This document shows positions 25,072-33,355 of a stretch of DNA of 64,000 nt, one piece after another. The notes below the pieces were generated by a model, which was not told the origin of the DNA, ran no database searches, and saw only the letters and a list, made by a program, of their open reading frames with translations. The stretch comes from CAYLLN01 sp036496265 (lineage in GTDB: Bacteria; Planctomycetota; Planctomycetia; Pirellulales; Pirellulaceae). Position numbers and translations under genes: made by a program. The DNA lies in contig DASXLL010000338.1 of the NCBI GenBank assembly GCA_036496265.1, forward strand, positions 9,648 through 73,647, given 5' to 3'. Positions within the stretch are counted from its first letter, which is position 1. Each line of letters begins with the position of its first letter.

Positions 25072-25281
25072 ATGCCGATCCATTTCGCAACTCATTATCT
25101 CTACAGGACTTGCGCTGCTATTCTGGCGGTGATTTTAGGCTGTTTCCTCACTTTTGCTAGCAAGCCGGTGCTAGCTTTTTCAAAGGATATCGAACCCCGA
25201 CCAAGTAATACAGCAGACGGCGCGCCTCAGACGCACAACGAGCGGTTAAGGAACGGCGGCCCGCTAGCTAGAGCTCGATAA
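25072..25281 (+). CDS. Doubtful small secreted peptide
   Basis: 69 residues with a possible signal sequence (YRTCAAILAVILGCFLTFAS, then KPVLAF). No ribosome site stands out, no family is recognised, and a terminator-like hairpin falls inside the frame at 25156-25180. The 25.0-25.3 kb gap between the pspA and DUF1501 operons is otherwise empty. Listed as the only candidate there. Confidence 0.15.
   Translation: MPIHFATHYLYRTCAAILAVILGCFLTFASKPVLAFSKDIEPRPSNTADGAPQTHNERLRNGGPLARAR
25156..25180 (+). terminator. Weak terminator-like hairpin
   Basis: GCTAGC at 25156-25161 repeats at 25170-25175; being self-complementary, the two can pair across an eight-base loop, followed by TTTTT. The stem is only six base pairs and no gene clearly ends here, so function is doubtful. 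Confidence 0.2.
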
Positions 25282-25314
25282 CAGCCGTCGCAGTGATAGA
25301 GCGTTTCCCGGCGG

Positions 25315-26727
25315 CTAAGCAATCACGTCCAGGACCGGCTTACCCGAGATGGCCAGCGGCCGGTTATTGCGGTCGATGACCTCAGAATCTGGGTTGATGC
25401 CCATGAGATAGTAGAGCGTCGCGGCGAGATCATCCGGCCGCACCGGGTGCTCGTCAGGAAACGATCCCGTGGAGTCGCTCTTGCCATAGACGAAGCCGCG
25501 TTTGACGCCGCCGCCAGCCATCAGCACCGTGTAGCACTGCGGCCAATGATCGCGGCTGACATTGGCATTGATCTTCGGCGTGCGACCGAATTCGCCCATC
25601 CACAGAACGAGCGTGTCATCCAAAAGACCCCGCTCTTCGAGATCGTCGAGCAGCACCGGCAGAGTGTGCTCCGTCATTGGCAAGTGGTACTTCTTAATGA
25701 TCGGAAACATGCGCGTGTTGTCGAAGCCATGCGTGTCCCAGCCACCGCTCGTATCGCTGCGACCGCCGATATTGTTCGAGAAATAAACGGTCGTGAATTT
25801 GACGCCGGCTTCAGCGAGACGGCGGGCGAGGAGACAACCTTGGCCGTAGGTCGTGCGACCGTATCGATCCCGAACTTCGGCTGGCTCGGCGGAAAGATCG
25901 AAGGCCTGGCGGACCTTTTGACTGGTTAACATGTTGATCGCGCGGTCGTAGTATTCATCGAAGCCGCGGGCCTCGGCTGAATAGTCGAGGAGGCGAGCCT
26001 GGCGATCGACGAGCCGCTGCATCTCGCGACGGCGGTGCAAACGGTCCACCGAAATACTTTCAGGTAGTGTTAGCTCAGGGAGCTTGAAATCGGATGCGTT
26101 CGGGTCCTCGGTAAAAAGTAGCGGGTCGTGGGCTTTGCCGAGGAAGCTGGCATGTTGACCAGGCGTGATCGAGCCGTCGCTAATGACGTGAGGATAAGCC
26201 ACGAACGTGGGCATGCCGTTTTTGCTTGGTCCCAGCTTATTAACGATGCTGCCGTACGCGGGAAAGAGATCGAGCGAATCACGGAGGCGCTGGTCGTCTG
26301 TCGGCGGGGCGTGGCCTGAAAGCGCGTAGTAGCCGGCCGAGTTGTGGTTCTTCATCGTGTGCGTAAGCGTGCGGATGAGCGTCACCTTGTGCATCCGCTT
26401 GGACATTTCGGGCAGCTCATCGCAGACCTGGATGTCGGGGCAGCTGGAGCGAATAGGAGTGAGCGGCGAGCGATAATCGTCCGGTGCGTTGGGCTTCATG
26501 TCGAACATATCGACATGGCTCGGCCCGCCCCATTGAAACAAAAAGATGACTCTCTTGGCGCGAATTTTCGGCGCGGCCGCGACCACAGCAGGCTGATTCG
26601 ACTCAACCGCTCGCAACAACCCGGGCATGTTGAGGCCGAGGAGTCCCGCGCCGCCGGCGCGGATCAACGTGCGACGGGAGAACGCAGTAGTGGATCGAAA
26701 ATCGCGACAAGCAAAATCGGACATCAT
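25315..26727 (-). CDS. DUF1501 family protein with twin-arginine signal
   Basis: 470 residues. SRRTLIRAGGAGLLGLNMPG (about 17-36) is a Tat-type export signal, and two TatA genes occur in this window. Core blocks: VIFLFQWGGPSHVDMFDMKP, LIRTLTHTMKNHNSAGYYAL, LVLWMGEFGRTPKIN, RPDDLAATLYYLMGINP. Function of the family is unproved; it is normally paired with DUF1549/DUF1553, as here. Its start overlaps the stop of the metallo-beta-lactamase gene by one base (TAATG), so it is translationally coupled as the third gene of the operon. Confidence 0.93.
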   Translation of the reverse strand: MMSDFACRDFRSTTAFSRRTLIRAGGAGLLGLNMPGLLRAVESNQPAVVAAAPKIRAKRVIFLFQWGGPSHVDMFDMKPNAPDDYRSPLTPIRSSCPDIQVCDELPEMSKRMHKVTLIRTLTHTMKNHNSAGYYALSGHAPPTDDQRLRDSLDLFPAYGSIVNKLGPSKNGMPTFVAYPHVISDGSITPGQHASFLGKAHDPLLFTEDPNASDFKLPELTLPESISVDRLHRRREMQRLVDRQARLLDYSAEARGFDEYYDRAINMLTSQKVRQAFDLSAEPAEVRDRYGRTTYGQGCLLARRLAEAGVKFTTVYFSNNIGGRSDTSGGWDTHGFDNTRMFPIIKKYHLPMTEHTLPVLLDDLEERGLLDDTLVLWMGEFGRTPKINANVSRDHWPQCYTVLMAGGGVKRGFVYGKSDSTGSFPDEHPVRPDDLAATLYYLMGINPDSEVIDRNNRPLAISGKPVLDVIA

Positions 26728-27773
26728 TACTTTCCTCGCGATTGAAACGTCCGAGAATGACCGTGAGCCGGGATGCCGACTGTATAAGTCTTCGCGTCGG
26801 GTGATACGGATAATTTAACGTAGTTCCCCTGGCATTCTTTCTCTTTGTTGGCAATGTATTCGTCGGGCACGTTATTTGTCGCGCCGTCCGGGCGGAGATT
26901 TTTGTGAAGCTGATAGACGGCTTCGAGCGATTTGGTGTCGTGGAGCGTCGCAAACACTTCGGGCAGGCAGCCTTTCGTTGAGCCATTGTTCATCACAGCC
27001 ACGCGGGGCTGAAGACTTCGCAGGACGAGCGGATTATTGCTCGAATCCAGCCCGTGATGCGTGACTTGATAGACATCAACCGTGCCGATCAGGTTTTTCG
27101 GGCAGACCAGGCGGGCTTCCTGATTCCAAGTCAGGTCGCCAGCGTCATAAAACCGCCAATCGCCGAAGCCCACGACCATCACGACGCTGTTCGCGTTGTC
27201 CGAACCATCACGGTCTTTTTCGCGTGAAGCGGCACAGATGTCGGCGTTGTCAGCAGCGTTCGCGGGCGGATCAATAAACGTTTTTTGGCCGCCAAGGAAG
27301 TTGAACGAAAGCTTGGCGCCTTCACTTGCTCCTTGCTTTAGCGGCAGGTTCATTCCGGGCTTCACGACATGCCGCTGCCCCACTTTCAGCTCGAAATAAG
27401 CTTTGCCCGGATTATCCGGCATTCCTTCGAATTGTCCGTTGTCGTAAAGATTGCGCACCGGAAGCTGATCGACGAGCGTCAGCGCGCCGCCGTAGTGATC
27501 GCCGTGGTAATGGGTGATGATCAAGTGGTCAATCTGCTTCATCCCAGCGACTTCGGTCACGACTTTGACGATGCGATCCGGATCGCGGCGGCCGGGATTG
27601 CCCGTGTCGATCAGAACCGTCTCACCGGCGGGCGTGACTAACAGCGTCGCCGCACCGCCTTCGACGTCGATCCAGTACAGGTCGAGGCGGCGGTCGGCTG
27701 GGCCGGCGAAGAGTGTCGATGTGCAGGCGATGGAGATCGCAATGCACCAGAGTGCAAGCCGCGGCATAATCAT
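26727..27773 (-). CDS. Secreted metallo-beta-lactamase-fold hydrolase (ComEC C-domain-like)
   Basis: 348 residues with a signal peptide (LALWCIAISIACTSTLFAGP). Metal site HYHGDH near residues 89-94; further ligands in VTHHGLDSSN and YDAGDLTWN. LYWIDVEGGAATLLVTP near 31-47 resembles the free-standing ComEC/Rec2-type domain, which acts on nucleic acid or phosphodiester substrates in relatives. It lies between the DUF1549/DUF1553 gene (13-base gap) and the DUF1501 gene (one-base overlap), a position not usual for the pair. Confidence 0.88.
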   Translation of the reverse strand: MIMPRLALWCIAISIACTSTLFAGPADRRLDLYWIDVEGGAATLLVTPAGETVLIDTGNPGRRDPDRIVKVVTEVAGMKQIDHLIITHYHGDHYGGALTLVDQLPVRNLYDNGQFEGMPDNPGKAYFELKVGQRHVVKPGMNLPLKQGASEGAKLSFNFLGGQKTFIDPPANAADNADICAASREKDRDGSDNANSVVMVVGFGDWRFYDAGDLTWNQEARLVCPKNLIGTVDVYQVTHHGLDSSNNPLVLRSLQPRVAVMNNGSTKGCLPEVFATLHDTKSLEAVYQLHKNLRPDGATNNVPDEYIANKEKECQGNYVKLSVSPDAKTYTVGIPAHGHSRTFQSRGK

Positions 27774-27786
27774 TGCCCCTCACGTC

Positions 27787-30009
27787 TTAGTGTCGAAACA
27801 CGAACTCCTTCGAGTTCAGTATCGCCCAAGCCAAATCCTGCAATGCGGCGAATCGCTCTGATCCTGCTGAGGTCACCAACGATTCCCCTGCAGCAAGCTC
27901 GTCCAGCGTCGGTGCCCGGCTTAAGGCCGCCCAATACAACTCGTCAACCGTTTGCTCGGCGGAAATCCCCGATTCGGCCAACTTCGACAACCGGTTGCCG
28001 TCTTTGGCGAGGAGGGCATTGAGCCCTTCGTCGCCGATGAGTGTCAGTGCTTGCTTCAACGTAGTTTCGTTCGACCGTTCGCACTCGCATGCAAGCAGAC
28101 GCTCAGGCTTGCCGAATGTTTTCAAAAATCGATCCGCAGAAGCAGCCTTTTTCTCACGAGAGCGAACGCGCTGCACGCCGCGGACCTGGCCGGCTCGCGT
28201 GCCTTCGGGATAGCCGTTGAATTCGGCAAACGCATCGATGGCTTCGCACTGGGCGTCCAGCAGCGTCTCCGCGGGCAGCCGGAGTATGATCGCGCGGGCG
28301 AAATTGACCTCATCGTCCCGATTGCTTTCGTTGGGCTCCGAGCTGAGCTGATAGGTCTGGCTGTTCAGGATTTCGCGAACGATTGTTCTGAGATCGAAGT
28401 CGCTAGCGGCGAATTGCCTTGCCAGGGCGTCGAGGAGCGCCGGATTGCTGGGTGGATTTGTAACACGGAAATCGTCGATTGGCTCAACCAGACCGCGGCC
28501 AACCAGGTGATACCAGATGAAATTGACCTGCGATTTGACGAATAACTCGTTGTCAGGCGCGGTCAGCCATTCGGCCAGCGGCATTAATCGGTCTTCGGCC
28601 GGGTGCAGCGGCGGTGAATAGCCACCAAGGAATCGCGGCTCAGCATCGAGCCCCGTCCGGGCATTCTGCACTTCGCCTTCGTCCTTGAGCACGACAATCT
28701 GCTCGCCGTTGAACTCATGTTTGTCGAGCCGATCGCGGCGCTGGTTTGAGACAATTTGATAGTCGATGCGGCCGAAGACGGCGGCCCAGTTGTAATAGTC
28801 GTCTTGCGTCCAGCGGTCATAGGGATGGTTGTGGCATTTAGCGCACTGCAGCCGCACGCCGAGAAACAGTCGCGCCGCCGTTTCGCCGCGCGTCGTCGGG
28901 TCGCGATTGGCCCGGTAAAAGTTGGCAGGCGGATTTTCGTACGTGCTGCCGCGGCCGGTGATCAATTGCCGAGCGAATTCGTCCAGCGGCCTCCCGGCGG
29001 CGATCCAATCGCGAATCCAGCCGAAGAACGCGTCAACGCCTTTAGCGTCGAGCGCTTTTTCTTCGTTGCGCAGGACATCCGACCACTTCATGGCCCAATG
29101 GTCGGCGAATTCGGGCCGAGCCAACAGGTCGTCGATGAGTCGGCTGCGCTTTTCGGGCGATTGCGATGCCAGAAACACGCGAGCTTCGTCCGCGGATGGC
29201 AAAAGACCCAGGCAATCGAGATACGCGCGGCGGAGAAATGTCGTGTCATCACAAACGAGTGAGGGATTCATCCGCAGCTTTTGAAGCTGCTGGAAGTTGA
29301 GCCTGTCGATGTAGTTACTCGCGGGCGGCGCGCTCCAACTAAAATCCGTTTGTGCCGGCAAGAAGGCCGGCCGCGCAGCAAGTTGCTCGGTGAGATACCG
29401 CACCAGGACGGTCGATTGCCCCAGTTTCTCCCGGCGGACGAGGCCATCGTGCTCGATTTCGACATTACGATTCGTAGCTTCGTAGCACGCCAGTTCGGTA
29501 ACGTCCCGTTTCGAGCCATCGGCGAAATGCGCGGTGACTTGAAGCTGAGCCGACTCGATCGGATCGATCAGAATCGGCTCGCGCGGCGTCACCACCAGCC
29601 GCACAAGTTGAACCGGATTTATGGAAGGTCCCGGAGCGCCCGCGGCGATCCAGTCACGGAGAATTTGATATTCGACCGAATCCCGATTGAACCGCAGCCC
29701 GCCTTGATGCACGACTTGGCCCGTCGGCTTCTGCAAAATTAGGCTCGCCTCGGGATCGAGCAGGTTCACTCGACGTTGATCAACCTGTCGCAGCAGCGCC
29801 GCGTAGTCGGCACTCGGATCTTCGCCTCGCAGCGACAGTCGAAAGCCGCCTTTGCCGTTGAAATTGCCATGGCAAGCGCCCAAATTGCAGCCGGACTTGG
29901 ACAGAACGGCCATCACGTCGCGCTCAAAGCGCACCGGCTCAGCGGCGGCCACATACGTGAACGTGGCTAGCGCTAAGTGAACGGCAATGGGCAGGCAAAC
30001 CGGTCGCAT
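27787..30009 (-). CDS. DUF1549/DUF1553 protein with N-terminal haem-like motif
   Basis: 740 residues, signal peptide at the start (PIAVHLALATFTYVAAAEP). SKSGCNLGACHGNFNGKGGF near 37-56 carries CxxxxCH, the variant haem-like site of planctomycete cytochromes. A beta-sandwich (about 155-235) resembling BIG2 follows, then DUF1549 (FLRRAYLDCLGLLPSADEAR near 262-281) and DUF1553 (FARAIILRLPAETLLDAQCE near 563-582). First gene of the three-gene operon with the MBL and DUF1501 genes. Proteins of this kind are extracytoplasmic with unknown substrate. Confidence 0.92.
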   Translation of the reverse strand: MRPVCLPIAVHLALATFTYVAAAEPVRFERDVMAVLSKSGCNLGACHGNFNGKGGFRLSLRGEDPSADYAALLRQVDQRRVNLLDPEASLILQKPTGQVVHQGGLRFNRDSVEYQILRDWIAAGAPGPSINPVQLVRLVVTPREPILIDPIESAQLQVTAHFADGSKRDVTELACYEATNRNVEIEHDGLVRREKLGQSTVLVRYLTEQLAARPAFLPAQTDFSWSAPPASNYIDRLNFQQLQKLRMNPSLVCDDTTFLRRAYLDCLGLLPSADEARVFLASQSPEKRSRLIDDLLARPEFADHWAMKWSDVLRNEEKALDAKGVDAFFGWIRDWIAAGRPLDEFARQLITGRGSTYENPPANFYRANRDPTTRGETAARLFLGVRLQCAKCHNHPYDRWTQDDYYNWAAVFGRIDYQIVSNQRRDRLDKHEFNGEQIVVLKDEGEVQNARTGLDAEPRFLGGYSPPLHPAEDRLMPLAEWLTAPDNELFVKSQVNFIWYHLVGRGLVEPIDDFRVTNPPSNPALLDALARQFAASDFDLRTIVREILNSQTYQLSSEPNESNRDDEVNFARAIILRLPAETLLDAQCEAIDAFAEFNGYPEGTRAGQVRGVQRVRSREKKAASADRFLKTFGKPERLLACECERSNETTLKQALTLIGDEGLNALLAKDGNRLSKLAESGISAEQTVDELYWAALSRAPTLDELAAGESLVTSAGSERFAALQDLAWAILNSKEFVFRH

Positions 30010-30098
30010 CCGGCAATCTCGGCAGGGTGTGCCAGGCGGGCTAAAAGGTGGGCATCTAGAGTATCAATGAAACCACCAAAGATTGCAACGCTGTAGCA

Positions 30099-31475
30099 TC
30101 AGGTTGCCGACAATAGCGACATCGCCACAGTCATGTAGATCACAATCGCCAGGATATCGCTGATCGCCGCCACGAACGGATTGCTCATCAACGCCGGGTC
30201 GAGCCCCATTCGCTTAAAAAATATAGGTAATAGCGAGCCGGAGACGGCCCCACAGGTGACGACGAGGACGAGCGTGAGCGGGACGACGAGGGGCCAGAGA
30301 GGATGCTCGTGGGCGTCCTTTTCGGTCAGGGTTTGGAACCAAGAGATCACCGCGCCGAGCACGGCTAGTAGCCCGCCCAGCATCAATCCGACGCGCAGCT
30401 CGCGCCAGGCGATTTTCCTCCAGTCGGAAAGCCGCACGTTGCCACTGGTCATGGCCGTGATGATTAGCGTCGCGGATTGATTTCCGCAATTGCCCCCGCT
30501 GGACATGATCAGCGGAATAAAGATCACCAGCCACGTCCATGTCTTGAGCTGCCCTTCGTAGTGCCGCAGCGCCGTCGCCGTGAACATCGCCGTCACAAAC
30601 AATACCGTCAGCCACACGCCCCGCTTCCACCACAGCGTGATCAGGCTCGTCTGCATATAACCGTCTTCGAGCGGCGCGACGGCCGCGCTGCGCTGGGCTT
30701 CCTCCGTCGCTTCCTGGCGAACGGCGTCGATCACGTCGTCGTGCGTAATGATCCCTAGCAGCCGTCGGCGGTCATCGACCACGGGAATCGCGTGTAAATC
30801 GTACTTGGCGACCTGGTTCGTCACTTCATTGCGGTCGTCCGTGACGCTGACAAAGATCAGGTCGGCTTCCATCAACTCCGCGACCTTCATGTCCGGCTTC
30901 TTTAGCGCCGTCAAAAGCTGCCGGGCCGTGACGACGCCGTCCAACCGCCCGTCCTGATCGACGGCATAGATGTAATAAATCGTCTCGAGGTGCTCGGCGG
31001 CGCGGGTCAGATCATCGATGGCCTGACGCACGGTCAGGTTCTCATCGATCATGGCCACTTCCGTGGTCATCATCCCGCCGGCGGAATCTTCCGGATATTC
31101 GCGGAGCCGAAGAATTTCGCGCCGCTCGTGCGCCGGCAACAACGGGAGCAGTTCTTCGACCACCTCGGGCTTAACGTCGTGCAGCAAATCGACGCGGTCG
31201 TCAGCCGGTAGATCGGCGATCAACTCGGCGACCGCGGCCCGGTCCTGCGATTCGATAATTTCAAGCTGCTTTTCCGACGGAAAATAACCAAAAATCTCCT
31301 CCCGCAGCTTCAAATCCGCATGTTGCATTACCCGCCACGAATCGGCGGCGTCTAGTCCTTCCATGAACTCAGCCGTGCGGGCCGGATGCAGCGCCGTGCA
31401 AAATTCCTGCAACTCAAACGTATTGTTTTCGGCCAACATTTCGCGCAGTTCGGGCAGGAACAGCGTGTTGACCAT
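30099..31475 (-). CDS. mgtE: Magnesium transporter MgtE
   Basis: 458 residues. The N-terminal superhelical domain (to about 130; ELIADLPADDRVDLLHDV) is followed by two CBS domains (ELMEADLIFVSVTDDRNEVT, VVDDRRRLLGIITHDDVIDA) that sense Mg, and a C-terminal membrane domain with WLVIFIPLIMSSGGNCGNQS near 323-342, the pore-lining motif. Homologues are Mg channels gated by intracellular Mg. Stand-alone gene; no magnesium riboswitch could be recognised in the 235 bases upstream. Confidence 0.95.
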   Translation of the reverse strand: MVNTLFLPELREMLAENNTFELQEFCTALHPARTAEFMEGLDAADSWRVMQHADLKLREEIFGYFPSEKQLEIIESQDRAAVAELIADLPADDRVDLLHDVKPEVVEELLPLLPAHERREILRLREYPEDSAGGMMTTEVAMIDENLTVRQAIDDLTRAAEHLETIYYIYAVDQDGRLDGVVTARQLLTALKKPDMKVAELMEADLIFVSVTDDRNEVTNQVAKYDLHAIPVVDDRRRLLGIITHDDVIDAVRQEATEEAQRSAAVAPLEDGYMQTSLITLWWKRGVWLTVLFVTAMFTATALRHYEGQLKTWTWLVIFIPLIMSSGGNCGNQSATLIITAMTSGNVRLSDWRKIAWRELRVGLMLGGLLAVLGAVISWFQTLTEKDAHEHPLWPLVVPLTLVLVVTCGAVSGSLLPIFFKRMGLDPALMSNPFVAAISDILAIVIYMTVAMSLLSAT

Positions 31476-31710
31476 TGAAGCAACGAGGCGCGAATGGATG
31501 GCGACGGAGAAGCAACTGCGGCGCAGCGAGAGATAGCCCTATGTCTTGAGTATTGGGCCTAATTGCGGGTCTGTCAAAGGCATCAGTAACTTTGCCCGAC
31601 GAGCCGAGCCGGAGGATAAGTCGCTGCGTTCTCGCGCGCCAGATGATACGCTAGTCTCAAGTCCTCGTTGATCCCATTCTCACTCTCCCCTTTTGCGATT
31701 CAACCAACCC

Positions 31711-33150
31711 ATGAAACCGTTCTTGCGGATCGCCATCGCTTTGGTCTTGTTGGTCTCCACCTCAGCAGGGGCTGACAAACCAAATATTGTCTATATCCTG
31801 GCCGACGATCTCGGCTGGACCGATCTGGCCTGTTATGGCAGCAAGTATTATGAGACGCCGAATATCGACCGCTTGGCTTCACAGGGGATGAAGTTCACGC
31901 GGTATCACAACTGCCAGAATTGCCAGCCGACGCGAGCGGCGCTAATGAGCGGCCAATATGCCCCGCGGACGGGCATTTATACGGTCGGCGGCATCGACCG
32001 TTTTGAGTGGCAAGGCCGCCCGCTCCGCCCCGTCGATAATGTCACCGAATTGCCGCTCGACAAAATCACTATTGCGCAGCGCCTGAAGAACGCCGGTTAT
32101 GCGACGGGAATGTTCGGCAAATGGCACTTAGGCAATGCCGGCGGCTATCACCCGAGCAAACGCGGCTTTGACGAAGCAATCGTCTCGATGGGGCAGCATT
32201 TCGATTTCAACACCAGCCCCCCCGTCGAATATCCCAAGGGCCAATACCTGGCCGACTTTCTGACCGACAAGGCCGCCGATTTCATCAAACGGCACAAGGA
32301 CGGACCCTTCTTCCTCTACCTGCCCCACTTCGCCGTCCACAGTCCCCATCAGGCCAAAGAAAACTGGATTTCGCACTTCAAGCCCAAGCCGGGTGTTGAC
32401 GGTCACAATAATCCGACGTACGCAGCGATGATTGCGAGCGTCGATGAGAGCGTCGGTCGAATCATGTCGCTGCTTGACGAGCTAAAGTTGGCCGACAACA
32501 CCGTGCTCATGTTCTCCAGCGACAACGGCGGTGTCGGCGGGTATGTGCGCGAAGGCGTCAAGCAAGCCGGCGACATCACGGACAACGCGCCGCTTCGCAG
32601 CGGCAAAGGATCGCTCTACGAAGGCGGCACGCGCGATCCGTTTATCGTCCGCTGGCCCGGAAAAGTAAAACCCGGCAGCACCTGCGATGTGCCGACCATT
32701 CATGTCGATGTTTATCCGACGCTGTTGGAACTATCCGGCGCGAACGCCACAGACGGTTACGTCCTCGATGGCGAGAGCATGGTGAAGCTTTTTCGCGACG
32801 GCAGCGCCAAACTTCAGCGCGACGCCATCTATCAGCACTTCCCGGGGTACCTCGGCGCCGGCGCTGGTTCCTGGCGGACGACGCCCGTCAGCTTGATTGA
32901 AATCGGTGACTGGAAGCTGATGGAATTCTTCGAAGACGGCCGCCTGGAACTGTACAACCTCGCCAACGACATCGGAGAAAAAGACAACCTCGCTCAAAAA
33001 ATGCCCGAAAAGACGAAGGAAATGCACGATCGGCTGCTCGCCTGGCGCAAAGAGATCAAAGCCCCGCTTCCGACGGCGAACAAAGGCGAGTCCCCGCCTC
33101 CCGAAGCCAAAAAGAAGGCCAAAGGCAAGAAAAAGGCGACCAAGGATTAG
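31711..33150 (+). CDS. Secreted sulfatase (formylglycine type)
   Basis: 479 residues with a signal peptide (MKPFLRIAIALVLLVSTSAG). Metal residues D32 and D33 in YILADDLGW; the formylglycine cysteine is C71 in CQPTRAALMSG, matching CxPxR; GKWHLGNAGGYHPSKRGFDE is a typical second block, and FSSDNGG supplies metal ligands. A lysine-rich tail (KKKAKGKKKATKD) closes the protein. Such enzymes desulfate algal or animal polysaccharides, a planctomycete speciality; activity needs a formylglycine-generating enzyme not in this window. ATG 31711 fits the signal peptide better than the upstream TTG. Confidence 0.94.
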   Translation: MKPFLRIAIALVLLVSTSAGADKPNIVYILADDLGWTDLACYGSKYYETPNIDRLASQGMKFTRYHNCQNCQPTRAALMSGQYAPRTGIYTVGGIDRFEWQGRPLRPVDNVTELPLDKITIAQRLKNAGYATGMFGKWHLGNAGGYHPSKRGFDEAIVSMGQHFDFNTSPPVEYPKGQYLADFLTDKAADFIKRHKDGPFFLYLPHFAVHSPHQAKENWISHFKPKPGVDGHNNPTYAAMIASVDESVGRIMSLLDELKLADNTVLMFSSDNGGVGGYVREGVKQAGDITDNAPLRSGKGSLYEGGTRDPFIVRWPGKVKPGSTCDVPTIHVDVYPTLLELSGANATDGYVLDGESMVKLFRDGSAKLQRDAIYQHFPGYLGAGAGSWRTTPVSLIEIGDWKLMEFFEDGRLELYNLANDIGEKDNLAQKMPEKTKEMHDRLLAWRKEIKAPLPTANKGESPPPEAKKKAKGKKKATKD

Positions 33151-33355
33151 AAAAACGGACTAGAAAAAGCGACGAAACTGATTGACACTAGATGTCAGCA
33201 GGCGTACAAATGACGACGCTTTTGGGTTGGTGTCTTTTCTTTCGTTGCTTGGAACAGAGGCAAGTGCGAAGCCGGCGAACTCTCGTCGGCGCGGCTGTGT
33301 GTTCGGAGCTGCGCCCGTGAACTTTGAGCCTGCGCACTGATTCAGGAGAGGCAAC

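Noticed and set aside
31476..31710. Magnesium-sensing riboswitch upstream of mgtE
   Set aside because: No conserved M-box or mgtA-type element could be read in the leader.
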